Of a stretch of 15,515 bases of DNA, positions 5,476 to 12,644 are shown piece by piece. Within the stretch, counting starts at the first letter, position 1. Every line of letters starts with the position of its first letter. The notes below the pieces were generated by a model. That model did no database searches, was not told the origin of the DNA, and worked only from the letters and a program-made list of their open reading frames with translations. Origin of the DNA: CAYILR01 sp964364175 (lineage in GTDB: Bacteria > Bdellovibrionota > UBA1018). A program made the position numbers and the translations under genes. Where the stretch lies: positions 1 through 15,515 of the forward strand of contig CAYILR010000064.1 in the NCBI GenBank assembly GCA_964364175.1, given 5' to 3'.

Positions 5476-5994
5476 ATGCTCAAGAAAATACTGATTGCTC
5501 TCGGCGCTCTCGTCATCGTTCTACTGATTGCTCCTGCCATTCTTCCTTCGAAGATGAAGATCGTAAGGTCGATCGAAATCCAAGGCAGCCCCGCCATCGT
5601 ACACACCTATCTGGCGGATCTAAATCAATATCCAAAGTGGAATCCCTTCTCCGAAGACGATCCCGGCTCGACCAATCAAATCACAGGCAATGGAATCGGC
5701 TCGTCTTTAGCTTGGAAGGGAGAAAAAACGGGCGAAGGTAAAATGACCATCACCCAGCTTCAACCCAACCAGCTCGTTCAGCTGAAGCTGGAGTTTTACA
5801 CGCCCATGGCAGGCGAAGCGATTATTGAGTGGATCACTGACGCAATCGACGCAAACAAAACCCGCATGACTTGGACGATGGATGAGGACATGCGGTATTT
5901 TCATCGTTATTTCGGTTTGTTCATGGATGGGATGATCGGAAAAACTTTCGAGCGAGGTTTGGGCAATCTCAAAAAGCAGATTGAGAAATCCTAA
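5476..5994 (+). CDS. Membrane-anchored SRPBCC (START-like) protein
   Basis: A 172-residue protein of the polyketide cyclase/SRPBCC superfamily. A single N-terminal membrane segment (about residues 5-23, IALGALVIVLLIAPAIL) is followed by the ligand-binding fold: VRSIEIQGSPAIVHTYLADL, then YPKWNPFSEDDP, then a beta-rich region with GEGKMTITQLQPNQLVQLKL, and the long C-terminal helix from about residue 145 to the end (FMDGMIGKTFERGLGNLKKQ). The W-P-F motif after the first helix is typical. It would face the periplasm, anchored to the inner membrane. No strong Shine-Dalgarno precedes ATG 5476; translation probably depends on the upstream DUF1428 gene nine bases away. The ligand is unknown. Confidence 0.88.
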   Translation: MLKKILIALGALVIVLLIAPAILPSKMKIVRSIEIQGSPAIVHTYLADLNQYPKWNPFSEDDPGSTNQITGNGIGSSLAWKGEKTGEGKMTITQLQPNQLVQLKLEFYTPMAGEAIIEWITDAIDANKTRMTWTMDEDMRYFHRYFGLFMDGMIGKTFERGLGNLKKQIEKS

Positions 5995-6131
5995 GACCAG
6001 TGGGCGCCCTCGGCGTCAAACCGTTTCTCAAATTGAATTCCACGAGATCGCACGTACCACTCCGCTCTCTGTGCCTAGACGTAAGAGGCGGTAAGCTTCT
6101 TCGGAAAAACTAACCCTAGTCCGTCCCTACT

Positions 6132-6449
6132 TCATTTCTTGGGAAGACCAATATATTTCTCTACAGTCAGCCTATAAGTTCCCTTATGAACACTGATAAA
6201 CCCTTCTTCAAGGTCATTCATCATTTCTTTGATCACGGTCTCTTCAGGATGCTTCCCCGTAATCAAAAACTCCACACTGACTCCAAAAAATCGGGCGAGT
6301 TTGACAATCGATTCATCCAGCTTTGGATTTCTTCCCGAAGCCCACTCACTTAAGGTGCTTTTTGGAATCCCTGTGGATTCACAGACCAATGTGGCTGACA
6401 CACCTCTTTCTCGGAGTAGTTTTTTGAGAGTCTCATGAAAATGTTTCAT
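6132..6449 (-). CDS. XRE-family repressor
   Basis: A 105-residue one-domain regulator from ATG 6449. The HTH spans about residues 5-60: LKKLLRERGVSATLVCEST, recognition helix GIPKSTLSEWASGRN, then LDESIVKLARFFGVSVEFLI. A C-terminal tail (FISVHKGTYRLTVEKY) probably forms a dimerising strand. The frame also allows a TTG start at 6488, which would add 13 residues, but that codon lies inside an operator and has no ribosome site, so I prefer 6449. The gene is divergent from the AAA+ ATPase gene, with three matched operators between them. The arrangement suggests that it represses both itself and the ATPase, like a phage-type switch. Confidence 0.85.
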   Translation of the reverse strand: MKHFHETLKKLLRERGVSATLVCESTGIPKSTLSEWASGRNPKLDESIVKLARFFGVSVEFLITGKHPEETVIKEMMNDLEEGFISVHKGTYRLTVEKYIGLPKK

Positions 6450-6487
6450 GCCATCATGTTCGGGAATAATTGCCGCTTTCCCAAGCA

Positions 6488-6584
6488 ATGTTCTTAGTTC
6501 AGAACATAATTCTGTTTTTATTCTTAATTATTCTTTGAACAGAACTTTTATTTTGAGTCCCCGATGTTCACAACTATGAACATC
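6488..6584. promoter_or_regulatory. Triple operator between XRE repressor and AAA+ gene
   Basis: Two sites share the pattern ATGTTC-N8-GAACAT: O1 at 6488-6507 (ATGTTCTTAGTTCAGAACAT) and O3 at 6564-6583 (ATGTTCACAACTATGAACAT, with one further matching base pair on each side). A weaker third site, O2 at about 6531-6544 (TTCTTTGAACAGAA), has the same arm spacing. The centres are about 40 and 36 bp apart, close to whole helical turns. O1 lies nearest the repressor gene and O3 nearest the ATPase gene. Sequence symmetry is seen directly; binding by the XRE protein is inferred. Confidence 0.75.
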
Positions 6585-6628
6585 ACTTGTTTAAAATTAT
6601 ATTTCGAGCGATAAGTCTAATCTCAACT

Positions 6629-7693
6629 ATGAAAAACACCACTCCCTCATCCCAGAAATTTCCAGCCCCATTAGGATGGTATCTCCGACGCCTGAACGAT
6701 GGTGCAATTTATTACTCTCCCGAACGCCGCTCTAAGCGAAAGGCAATCCTAGCAGCACCAAGCCACCAAGACCCCACACCCGGCGAGCTGGCTGCCGCAT
6801 TTGAGGCACATCCCGAAGCAGAACTAGATTCGTTCGCCCGGTTTCTCATCACACAGGATGCTGAGGATACAGCGGAAGAATCTGTCAAAATCCCAGGGGG
6901 GATTTATAACTACGAAGGAGCACACCACGGCATCCCCAGCCGCCTGGAGCCCATGGAAATCCGAAATGATTCCTACCTCAAATTGCCGGGCGTGTATGAT
7001 CAGCTAGCCGATGACGTGGATCACTTCTTCAACGCAGAGTCCACTTATAGAAAGCTAGGCTTTCAGTTTCGTCGCGGAATTTTACTCTACGGCCCACCCG
7101 GAAACGGCAAGACCAGTTTGATTCGAGAGCTGATCCGGAATCAAATTCCGGCTGATGCCATCGTGATTTTCATGGATCGAATTCCCAACCGGCACTTTGT
7201 GAAAACTATGCAAGCAACACTTTTGGATCGGCTGAAGGTGATTATTTTCGAAGAGCTTGCGGCGGCTCTGAAAAACTCTGACCTCGATCATGCTCTGGCA
7301 TTCCTGGATGGTGAATTCAGCCTGGATCGTTGCCTTATCCTCGCAACCACCAACTATCCAGAGCGACTTCCCGGAAATGTGGTCGATCGTCCGAGTCGCT
7401 TCGATCGACTCTATCAGATTTCAGATCCGGACGAGCAGTGCAGAAAAATTTTGCTGGAACACTATCTCAACAAAACTGTCGAAATCTCAGAAATACAATC
7501 AACCCAAGGGCTAAGTACAGCAGGACTCCGAGAGGTCTGCCTTTTAGTTCGACTGAGAAATCTTCCACTCAGTCGTGCTGCCCAGATCCTGAAGCAGCAT
7601 CGTGACTCCGTAAAACGAGAGTTCGGATCCATGGAAGTCATTGGTTTGAATAAAAGAGGTTTTTTTGATGGAGAGGATGCTCGATACTGGTAA
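6629..7693 (+). CDS. BCS1-like AAA+ ATPase
   Basis: A 354-residue protein with one AAA+ module. Walker A GPPGNGKT is at about 155-162. Walker B KVIIFEEL is at about 203-210, with Glu-Glu where BCS1-like proteins often have Glu-Asp. Sensor 1 LATTNYPERLP has Asn near 242, and the arginine-finger region reads RPSRFDRLY. The pre-Walker segment (LKLPGVYDQLADDVDHFFN, GFQFRRGILLYG) is typical of BCS1-type bacterial ATPases. The N-terminal 100 residues are a separate, unrecognised domain, perhaps substrate binding; there is no membrane segment. ATG 6629 is preferred to the upstream TTG at 6587, which would add 14 residues and lies beside an operator. No Shine-Dalgarno is present, but TCTAAT lies seven bases upstream. 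The substrate is unknown; tight control by the XRE repressor suggests an inducible function. Confidence 0.87.
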   Translation: MKNTTPSSQKFPAPLGWYLRRLNDGAIYYSPERRSKRKAILAAPSHQDPTPGELAAAFEAHPEAELDSFARFLITQDAEDTAEESVKIPGGIYNYEGAHHGIPSRLEPMEIRNDSYLKLPGVYDQLADDVDHFFNAESTYRKLGFQFRRGILLYGPPGNGKTSLIRELIRNQIPADAIVIFMDRIPNRHFVKTMQATLLDRLKVIIFEELAAALKNSDLDHALAFLDGEFSLDRCLILATTNYPERLPGNVVDRPSRFDRLYQISDPDEQCRKILLEHYLNKTVEISEIQSTQGLSTAGLREVCLLVRLRNLPLSRAAQILKQHRDSVKREFGSMEVIGLNKRGFFDGEDARYW

Positions 7694-7700
7694 GTAGAAA

Positions 7701-8108
7701 TCATCCAGCAAGATCAGCCTTAGACTTAAAGAGAGATCGAATCGCCTCTTTGTAGGGACTGGCAAAAAACGCTAGATAGATCTCCAGCACACCGAGAACC
7801 ACGGCCAGCACAAGCCCACTCGGAGCGAGAAACGCATGCACCAGAAAAATATTGAGCACGACGGGAGCCAGAACCACCAACGCAAGAGGCACAAAATAAC
7901 CCGATAAAAGCGAAAGACCGCAAAGGATCTCGGTACCTTTCAGCAGCGGGAAAAAATACTTCGTCACCATGATCCCGGCCATGTAGGTTTTCATGTCCTC
8001 AGGCAGATCAGCTGGCGGAGGCGCCGACATATTCAGCAAACCAGCAATACCTGCACCAAAAAAGATCAGTCCCAACAAGACTCGAGCCACCAGTGGAATT
8101 TTACTCAT
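7701..8108 (-). CDS. DoxX-like membrane protein
   Basis: A 135-residue protein with four hydrophobic helices. The first is VARVLLGLIFFGAGIAGLLN, typical of the DoxX/DoxD family, and the next segments include YFFPLLKGTEILCGLSLLSG, LVVLAPVVLNIFLVHAF and LVLAVVLGVLEIYLAFFASP. DoxX-like proteins are small inner-membrane proteins linked to redox and thiol stress in several bacteria; the exact reaction is often unknown. The ATG overlaps the stop of the DUF1643 gene (ATGA, 8105-8108), so the two are translationally coupled. The gene converges on the AAA+ gene with a seven-base gap. Confidence 0.88.
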   Translation of the reverse strand: MSKIPLVARVLLGLIFFGAGIAGLLNMSAPPPADLPEDMKTYMAGIMVTKYFFPLLKGTEILCGLSLLSGYFVPLALVVLAPVVLNIFLVHAFLAPSGLVLAVVLGVLEIYLAFFASPYKEAIRSLFKSKADLAG

Positions 8109-8635
8109 TCGATTTTTCTCCCATTGCCAAATGGTATGACGTAACCCTTGTAAGACGCCCGGGACGGATGCGATCTGCCTTGATACAAGGTTTTTCCAGG
8201 ATGTTTCTTCAAGATCTCAAGAATTGTCTTCTGTCGTTCGATATACGGATTCGCCTTGCCCCACGCAACGATCACGATTTGCGATTCCTTCACACAACTC
8301 TCAATCGTCAAATCGTTCTTAGGTCCGATTTTCGAATCATCTCCATCAAAATCATTGGTTTGGATAAACGCAAACTGATTGAGAATCACCAGAGTTTTCA
8401 CATCCGCAAACCGACGGTCCCCTTTTTCAAAAACGATCCTCTCCAAAAACTGAACTGATTTGTCCGCTCGAACCGCACTTGCAACACTCGGATTTTGCAT
8501 GATGGCGCAGACCACTGACCCGCTGGGTCTTTTCGTGTGTGTAATTTCGAGTCGATATCGAAATTTTTTATTCGACGAGAAAACGGGGACTGCGACCAGA
8601 TCATTCAGATGTTTGTATACGGGGGATCGGCTCAC
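8105..8635 (-). CDS. DUF1643 domain protein
   Basis: A 176-residue protein with the features of DUF1643: an N-terminal strand region (KKFRYRLEITHTK), the motif CAIMQNPSVASAVRADKSVQ (the family's MLNPSTA-like block), LVILNQFAFIQTNDFDGDD, IGPKNDLTI and VIVAWGKANPY. The family is of unknown function. The start is GTG at 8635 with no convincing Shine-Dalgarno; an AGG lies about 13 bases upstream. It is the first gene of a two-gene operon with the DoxX-like protein and shares a 55-bp divergent intergenic region with the acetyltransferase gene. Confidence 0.85.
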   Translation of the reverse strand: MSRSPVYKHLNDLVAVPVFSSNKKFRYRLEITHTKRPSGSVVCAIMQNPSVASAVRADKSVQFLERIVFEKGDRRFADVKTLVILNQFAFIQTNDFDGDDSKIGPKNDLTIESCVKESQIVIVAWGKANPYIERQKTILEILKKHPGKTLYQGRSHPSRASYKGYVIPFGNGRKIE

Positions 8636-8649
8636 TTCGATAAATTAAC

Positions 8650-8680
8650 CTAGTCCAAGATCTAGTCCAAATGTTATTCT
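8650..8680 (+). promoter_or_regulatory. Direct repeat and extended -10 in front of the acetyltransferase gene
   Basis: CTAGTCCAA occurs twice, at 8650-8658 and 8662-8670, with a 12-bp period. An extended -10 (TGT-TATTCT, 8672-8680) follows and ends ten bases before the ATG at 8691. The direct repeats occupy the place of the -35 box, which is a common position for an activator. The region also serves the divergent DUF1643 operon. Pattern seen; function inferred. Confidence 0.4.
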
Positions 8681-8690
8681 TGGTTCCGCT

Positions 8691-9152
8691 ATGAAAAAGC
8701 AACTCGACTTAGTCATCCGCCAAGCCACTCAGCACGACCTGCCCACATGGTCACGCATGCGCGCGCAGCTTTGGCCCACCGAATCTGCCAAGCAGCACGC
8801 CCACGATCTGGGTAGTTTTTTCAAGAACAGCAAAACCACCCGAGCCTGGATCGCTCTCTCCAAAAACAAACCCATCGGATTCGCTGAATCATCGGTCCGC
8901 CCTTTCGCCAATGGATGCGACAGTTTCCCCGTCGTTTTCTTGGAAGGAATCTGGGTCGATCCCGCTCTCAGAAAACACGGAGTCGCCCGCAGTCTGGTTC
9001 AAGCCGTTGAAAACTGGGCCAAATCCAAAGGCATTCTCGAAATCGGTTCGGACACTCAGCTCACCAACAAGCTGTCACAAAAGTGCCACAAGAAATGGGG
9101 ATTCGAAGAGACAGAGCGAGTGGTTTATTTCCGAAAAATCCTCACAAATTAA
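8691..9152 (+). CDS. GNAT acetyltransferase, AAC(6')-I-like
   Basis: A 153-residue GNAT protein whose whole layout follows the aminoglycoside 6'-N-acetyltransferase AAC(6')-I group. The blocks are IRQATQHDLPTWSRMRAQLWP, IGFAESSVRPFANGCDSFPV, VVFLEGIWVDPALRKHGVA (acetyl-CoA pyrophosphate loop, Arg94 to Ala99), LEIGSDTQLTNKLSQKCHKK and the terminal GFEETERVVYFRK. The family transfers acetyl from acetyl-CoA to the 6'-amine of aminoglycosides. Closely related GNAT enzymes act on other amines, so resistance is a prediction only. There is no Shine-Dalgarno; the ATG lies close to an extended -10 box. It is the second antibiotic-modifying homologue in the window besides Arr. Confidence 0.85.
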   Translation: MKKQLDLVIRQATQHDLPTWSRMRAQLWPTESAKQHAHDLGSFFKNSKTTRAWIALSKNKPIGFAESSVRPFANGCDSFPVVFLEGIWVDPALRKHGVARSLVQAVENWAKSKGILEIGSDTQLTNKLSQKCHKKWGFEETERVVYFRKILTN

Positions 9153-9215
9153 ATTGAGCACCCGCCCTAGCCAATCTACCAAAAGCACCCATATAAAGAA
9201 CGAGGGAGTTTATAT

Positions 9216-9926
9216 ATGAAAACAACACGCGTCTACGATCTGCCTACCCGGGCATTCCATTGGCTCTTTGCTACAGGCTTCCTGGGGGCCTTCCTCATTG
9301 CAAAAATTCTCGACGACGAATCGGTCTATTACCCCTATCACATGCTTCTAGGATTGATCCTAGTGCTTGCAGTCACGCTGCGAATCGTCTGGGGTCTAGT
9401 GGGGAGCCGTTACGCTAGGTTCTCGTCGTTTGCTCTCAAACCAACCCAGCTGATTCAATATTTCAAAAACCTCCTGAGTGCAAAAACTGAGTCACGACTC
9501 GGACACAATCCCGCATCTAGCTGGGCTGCACTGACGATGATGGGGCTCGCGCTCGGCTTGGCGATTACCGGGTATTTAATGACAGTAGACATCAATAAGG
9601 AAGTCGTCGAAGAAGTGCATGAATTACTTGCCAATGCATTCATCCTCGTCGCAATCGCGCATGTGAGCGGCGTTCTCCTTCATACCTTGAGGCACCGCGA
9701 CTGGATCGCACTCAGCATGATTCGAGGGAGCAAAAAATCGATCGAGGGCGAAACGGGGATCGAACGTTCACACTGGGGCACTGCACTGGCCTTTGTCCTG
9801 ATCGTCGGAGGATTTGTTTTTTTCCTGAGCAAGAATTACGATTCGGGTGAGCAAGCACTGAACGTCTTCGGAAGCACGCTCCAACTAGGCGAACATGAGG
9901 ATGAGGATCATGATCACGGCGAATAA
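9216..9926 (+). CDS. Cytochrome b561-like (cytochrome b/b6 domain) membrane protein with His/Asp-rich tail
   Basis: A 236-residue di-haem-type membrane cytochrome. Four core helices are visible with the usual histidines: His15 (DLPTRAFHW), His42 (YHMLLG), His135 (VHELLAN), His149 and His156 (IAHVSGVLLHTLRH), plus the family motif RLGHNPASSW. After the core a fifth hydrophobic segment (GTALAFVLIVGGFVFFL, about 188-204) leads to a short tail ending HEDEDHDHGE, a possible metal-binding end. GAGGGAG upstream of ATG 9216 supports the start. These proteins pass electrons between the quinone pool and a soluble partner such as a c-type cytochrome. No partner gene is adjacent. It converges on the minus-strand gene with a 12-base gap. 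Confidence 0.9.
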   Translation: MKTTRVYDLPTRAFHWLFATGFLGAFLIAKILDDESVYYPYHMLLGLILVLAVTLRIVWGLVGSRYARFSSFALKPTQLIQYFKNLLSAKTESRLGHNPASSWAALTMMGLALGLAITGYLMTVDINKEVVEEVHELLANAFILVAIAHVSGVLLHTLRHRDWIALSMIRGSKKSIEGETGIERSHWGTALAFVLIVGGFVFFLSKNYDSGEQALNVFGSTLQLGEHEDEDHDHGE

Positions 9927-9938
9927 GAATAGGGTGTC

Positions 9939-11498
9939 CTAGGGACCGTCGTACCGAAAAACAATCAAGCTCAAATCATCATCGGGATGGGCAGCCATGC
10001 GCTGAATCACCTCAATGATCTTCTGAGGATCGTTGGTCGGAAGCGAAGTCATGACTCGATCGAACAAGGAACCTCTCGTGCCTACTTCAGTCCCGAGCTC
10101 GCGGTCTGTGCTGATGCGGGTCACTCGCGCTTCCATAAAACCATCCGTTGTCAGGATCACGGTGTCACCCGGCTCAAGCTGAACTTTTCGGGTCGTGAGC
10201 GATGAGTTGTTTTGCAAATCAAAAATCGATCCGATGAAACCGCCCTTACCCAAGAGCGGGACAAAGCTTCCATTCTTCTTTTTTAAGAAAAGGTACAAGG
10301 GACCTGCATGAGCATATTCGAGCTCACCTGTTTTTGGATAAAAATGAAGCTGCGCCATCGAAGTAAAAAGCTCTCCTCCAGCTTGATCGAGCACTTTTCG
10401 AATCTCCGATTCCGAATTAAAAACCACCTGTTCTGGGGCCAAACCGTAGTGAATTTTTTGCTGGGATACACGATCCTGAATTTTGAGTGCGTAGTCCATC
10501 TTGGACAGCCCATGCCCAGAGATATCACCCAGAGTGATGGCCAGCATTTTGTCGCCAGACTGAGGAGCTTCTACAGAATTGAAAAGCAACCAATCTCCAG
10601 AGCCTCCTCGGGTCTTGGGAGCATAAACATCGATTACTGGAGCTCGGTCTCGGTAGGGAGAAAAAAATGTCTCCGCTTCTAAATGATGCTCCTTGAATAC
10701 CCGCTGAATCTTGCGTTTATCCAAGTGCTCATTCTGTTTTTGAATTTGAACCGCTTGATGTTGATCGATGATTTTAAGCAGCTCCAGCCGTCTACTCAGA
10801 AAAAAACGAATTTCATCCATGGTCAGCCACGGACTTAAAGCCTGAATCAATTCGGAGTCCGTGACCTTACGCAAAAGCTGCATCGAGTTGATGTTGGGAT
10901 AGAAATTCATTGGGTCGGCGAAAAGGGCTTCACGTTCAATTTGGAAGAGATTCCAAAACACCTCATCAAAACTCCAATCATGATCGATTGCGATCTCTTT
11001 CTTCTCAGGCGTCATGAAATAATTCGGACCACGATCACCATTGGCAATCAGAAAATCCAAGACATTCAAATCCCTGGAATAGGGAATTTCTGTTTTTTTG
11101 ATTGCTTTCAGACCTTCAATATAGCGCTGAACCATGCCCTCGCCATAGCCCTCGATCGTTCTGACTGTGGTCGCCGGCACCAGATTTAAATCAAAAATCG
11201 TGCTGATGATGTAAACAGCCATGTCTTTGTTTGGGCGGAACACGGGTGGAGTCAACTTTTTTGGTTTAAAAACAGCCTTGATTCCATTTTCAAGCTCCAG
11301 CAAATACAATTGCTTCGTGGGATGAGTCTTGAGTGGCTCAATCTTGAGAATTTTCCCGCTTCTCAAGATTTCATCGAGGCTTGAAGCAGCACCAGAGGTC
11401 AATAGATCGAGACATTCCCCACTATACGAGGGACTGGCACCCAAAAGGCTCAACCCAGAAACGAAAATCATCAGTGAATAAATCATCCTAAAAAACAT
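9939..11498 (-). CDS. Exported fusion: PI4K/FAM20-like kinase domain plus SpoIIE/PPM phosphatase
   Basis: A 519-residue protein. Residues 1-26 form a signal peptide (MIYSLMIFVSGLSLLGASPS). Residues about 45-235 look like the atypical kinase fold shared by type II PI4-kinases, FAM20 and HipA: the beta-3 lysine in KAVFKPK (Lys78), DFLIANGDRGPNYF (Asp155, Asn159) and IAIDHDWSF (Asp172). A helical linker (about 230-280) leads to a PPM/SpoIIE-type phosphatase with all acidic metal ligands: GDW (Asp302), GDISGHG (Asp325), TTDGFMEAR (Asp452) and HPDDDLSLIV (Asp506-508). Kinase and phosphatase motifs in one exported chain are unusual. ATG 11498 has no Shine-Dalgarno and lies eight bases after an extended -10; internal Met5 and Met10 would also leave a signal peptide. 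The upstream tail-tube-like gene is on the same strand, 95 bp away. Substrates are unknown. Confidence 0.85.
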   Translation of the reverse strand: MFFRMIYSLMIFVSGLSLLGASPSYSGECLDLLTSGAASSLDEILRSGKILKIEPLKTHPTKQLYLLELENGIKAVFKPKKLTPPVFRPNKDMAVYIISTIFDLNLVPATTVRTIEGYGEGMVQRYIEGLKAIKKTEIPYSRDLNVLDFLIANGDRGPNYFMTPEKKEIAIDHDWSFDEVFWNLFQIEREALFADPMNFYPNINSMQLLRKVTDSELIQALSPWLTMDEIRFFLSRRLELLKIIDQHQAVQIQKQNEHLDKRKIQRVFKEHHLEAETFFSPYRDRAPVIDVYAPKTRGGSGDWLLFNSVEAPQSGDKMLAITLGDISGHGLSKMDYALKIQDRVSQQKIHYGLAPEQVVFNSESEIRKVLDQAGGELFTSMAQLHFYPKTGELEYAHAGPLYLFLKKKNGSFVPLLGKGGFIGSIFDLQNNSSLTTRKVQLEPGDTVILTTDGFMEARVTRISTDRELGTEVGTRGSLFDRVMTSLPTNDPQKIIEVIQRMAAHPDDDLSLIVFRYDGP

Positions 11499-11506
11499 GC
11501 GGAATT

Positions 11507-11515
11507 ATTATATCA
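11507..11515 (-). promoter_or_regulatory. Extended -10 promoter of the kinase-phosphatase gene
   Basis: On the minus strand TGA-TATAAT (11515-11507) is a perfect extended -10. No good -35 is placed 17 bp upstream, which extended -10 promoters can tolerate. Transcription would start near 11500, only about two bases before the ATG at 11498, so the message may be leaderless. The gene thus has its own promoter and need not depend on the upstream gp19-like gene. Confidence 0.55.
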
Positions 11516-11593
11516 CACTAATTTAATAAACTATAGACCAAAGTACGTTGAATTCTGTCTCGGTTCGAGTTGAAATCGCTTCATAAATTAATA

Positions 11594-12550
11594 TTATTTC
11601 ACATTCAAGCTTACATGTTCGACATAGAGCTCGACCGTCACTTTTCGGATCGAATCTGCTGTTGAGTCTACTGCTCGGTGAATATTCAATATTCCGACAT
11701 TGTAGAGATTGATCCGTCCGAGCTCCTGAGCCAGGTTTTGACTCAACATAATAATAGCACCGGTTTTCTCGTTGCTGTCGTCCGACCGACCTTGTACGAC
11801 GAACTCATCCAACCACTTGTACCAGCTTTCGGCAGAGGACTCAGATAAAGTGATTTTCAAATTCGAAAACTGCAAACGGCCTGGCTCACGGCCTGGACGT
11901 CGATCTTCACCCGGCGTGCCATCCAGGAAAATCTGTTTGACGGTAAATGATTCGATCTTGGACACTTTCGTAGTATCGAGACCTGGAAGTTCGAGTTTAA
12001 AATTCTGAGTCATCCAGTTTTTCTGAGGTTCGTTGGCCACTGGCGCACATTTTCCGGATGCGCTCGACCGACGCGTGAACTCTGGAGAAAGTTTCACTGA
12101 AAAAATTCCAGCGCTCTTACCGGATGTAGCATCCATGGCCGGAAAAATAATCTCCGTCAGGCTCGTGCGTTCGAACTGAAGCTGAGAAACCGCATTAAAG
12201 TTGTAATCACAACCGAGAATCGCTCCACTTTTCCTGGAATATTTGAAATTCAAAGTATTTTCGATCCACTGAAGCATCGGACTCGCAGACGAAAGACCAA
12301 AACTCATGAAAAGGTCATCGTAAGCCACCCGCCCAATTTGCTTCTTGGGATAGGTCTCCGATGGCCCCGGTGGAACTTCAACTACTTCTGCCCTTGGCCC
12401 ACCCCCCTCATATGCTTTCAGATAGCCTGCAGGTGCCCCGTCCAAAACCAGCCCGAGATTCTCTCGCGTCGGTATACGATCACCGGGAGCAGCGAAAGCA
12501 AACGAAGATATACATAAAACACCCAGCCAACTGATTTTTTGGATTTTCAT
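11594..12550 (-). CDS. Exported tandem phage tail-tube (gp19-like) protein
   Basis: A 318-residue protein from ATG 12550; the frame extends to 12658, but that would bury a clear signal peptide (MKIQKISWLGVLCISSFAFA, cleavage near AFA-AP). The mature part contains two tandem copies of the T4 gp19/tail-tube fold. The first (about 30-160) has LVLDGAPAGYLKAYEGG, AYDDLFMSFGLSSASPMLQW, SRKSGAILGCDYNF and LTEIIFPAMDATSGK. The second (about 180-316) has NFKLELPGLD, VSKIESFTVKQ, EPGRLQFSNLKITLSESSA, KTGAIIMLSQNLAQELGRIN and IRKVTVELYVEHVSLN. Members of this family are normally cytoplasmic phage or contractile-injection tube proteins, so a Sec signal is odd. Cys114 and Cys168 could form a disulphide after export. 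No other tail genes are nearby. The gene is upstream of the exported kinase-phosphatase. Confidence 0.8.
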   Translation of the reverse strand: MKIQKISWLGVLCISSFAFAAPGDRIPTRENLGLVLDGAPAGYLKAYEGGGPRAEVVEVPPGPSETYPKKQIGRVAYDDLFMSFGLSSASPMLQWIENTLNFKYSRKSGAILGCDYNFNAVSQLQFERTSLTEIIFPAMDATSGKSAGIFSVKLSPEFTRRSSASGKCAPVANEPQKNWMTQNFKLELPGLDTTKVSKIESFTVKQIFLDGTPGEDRRPGREPGRLQFSNLKITLSESSAESWYKWLDEFVVQGRSDDSNEKTGAIIMLSQNLAQELGRINLYNVGILNIHRAVDSTADSIRKVTVELYVEHVSLNVK

Positions 12551-12607
12551 GTGGGCAGGCTTTACATAGAGCAGAATTGAAGTCAAACAATGCTCCATTA
12601 ACAAAAA

Positions 12608-12636
12608 TTGACAGTCACTGGCTATCGTCGAAAGAT
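12608..12636 (+). promoter_or_regulatory. Candidate promoter of the hydrolase-dgkA operon
   Basis: TTGACA at 12608-12613 is a perfect -35, and AAAGAT at 12631-12636 is a weak -10 after 17 bp, nine bases before ATG 12645. I see no LexA box, although E. coli YdjM is LexA-controlled. The opposite strand offers TTGTTT with TATGTA after 16 bp for the divergent tail-tube-like gene. Confidence 0.4.
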
Positions 12637-12644
12637 CAATCCCA

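Noticed and set aside
5995..6131. Possible regulatory or RNA element between the SRPBCC and XRE genes
   Set aside because: I found no convincing terminator, promoter or repeat in this 137-bp convergent gap.
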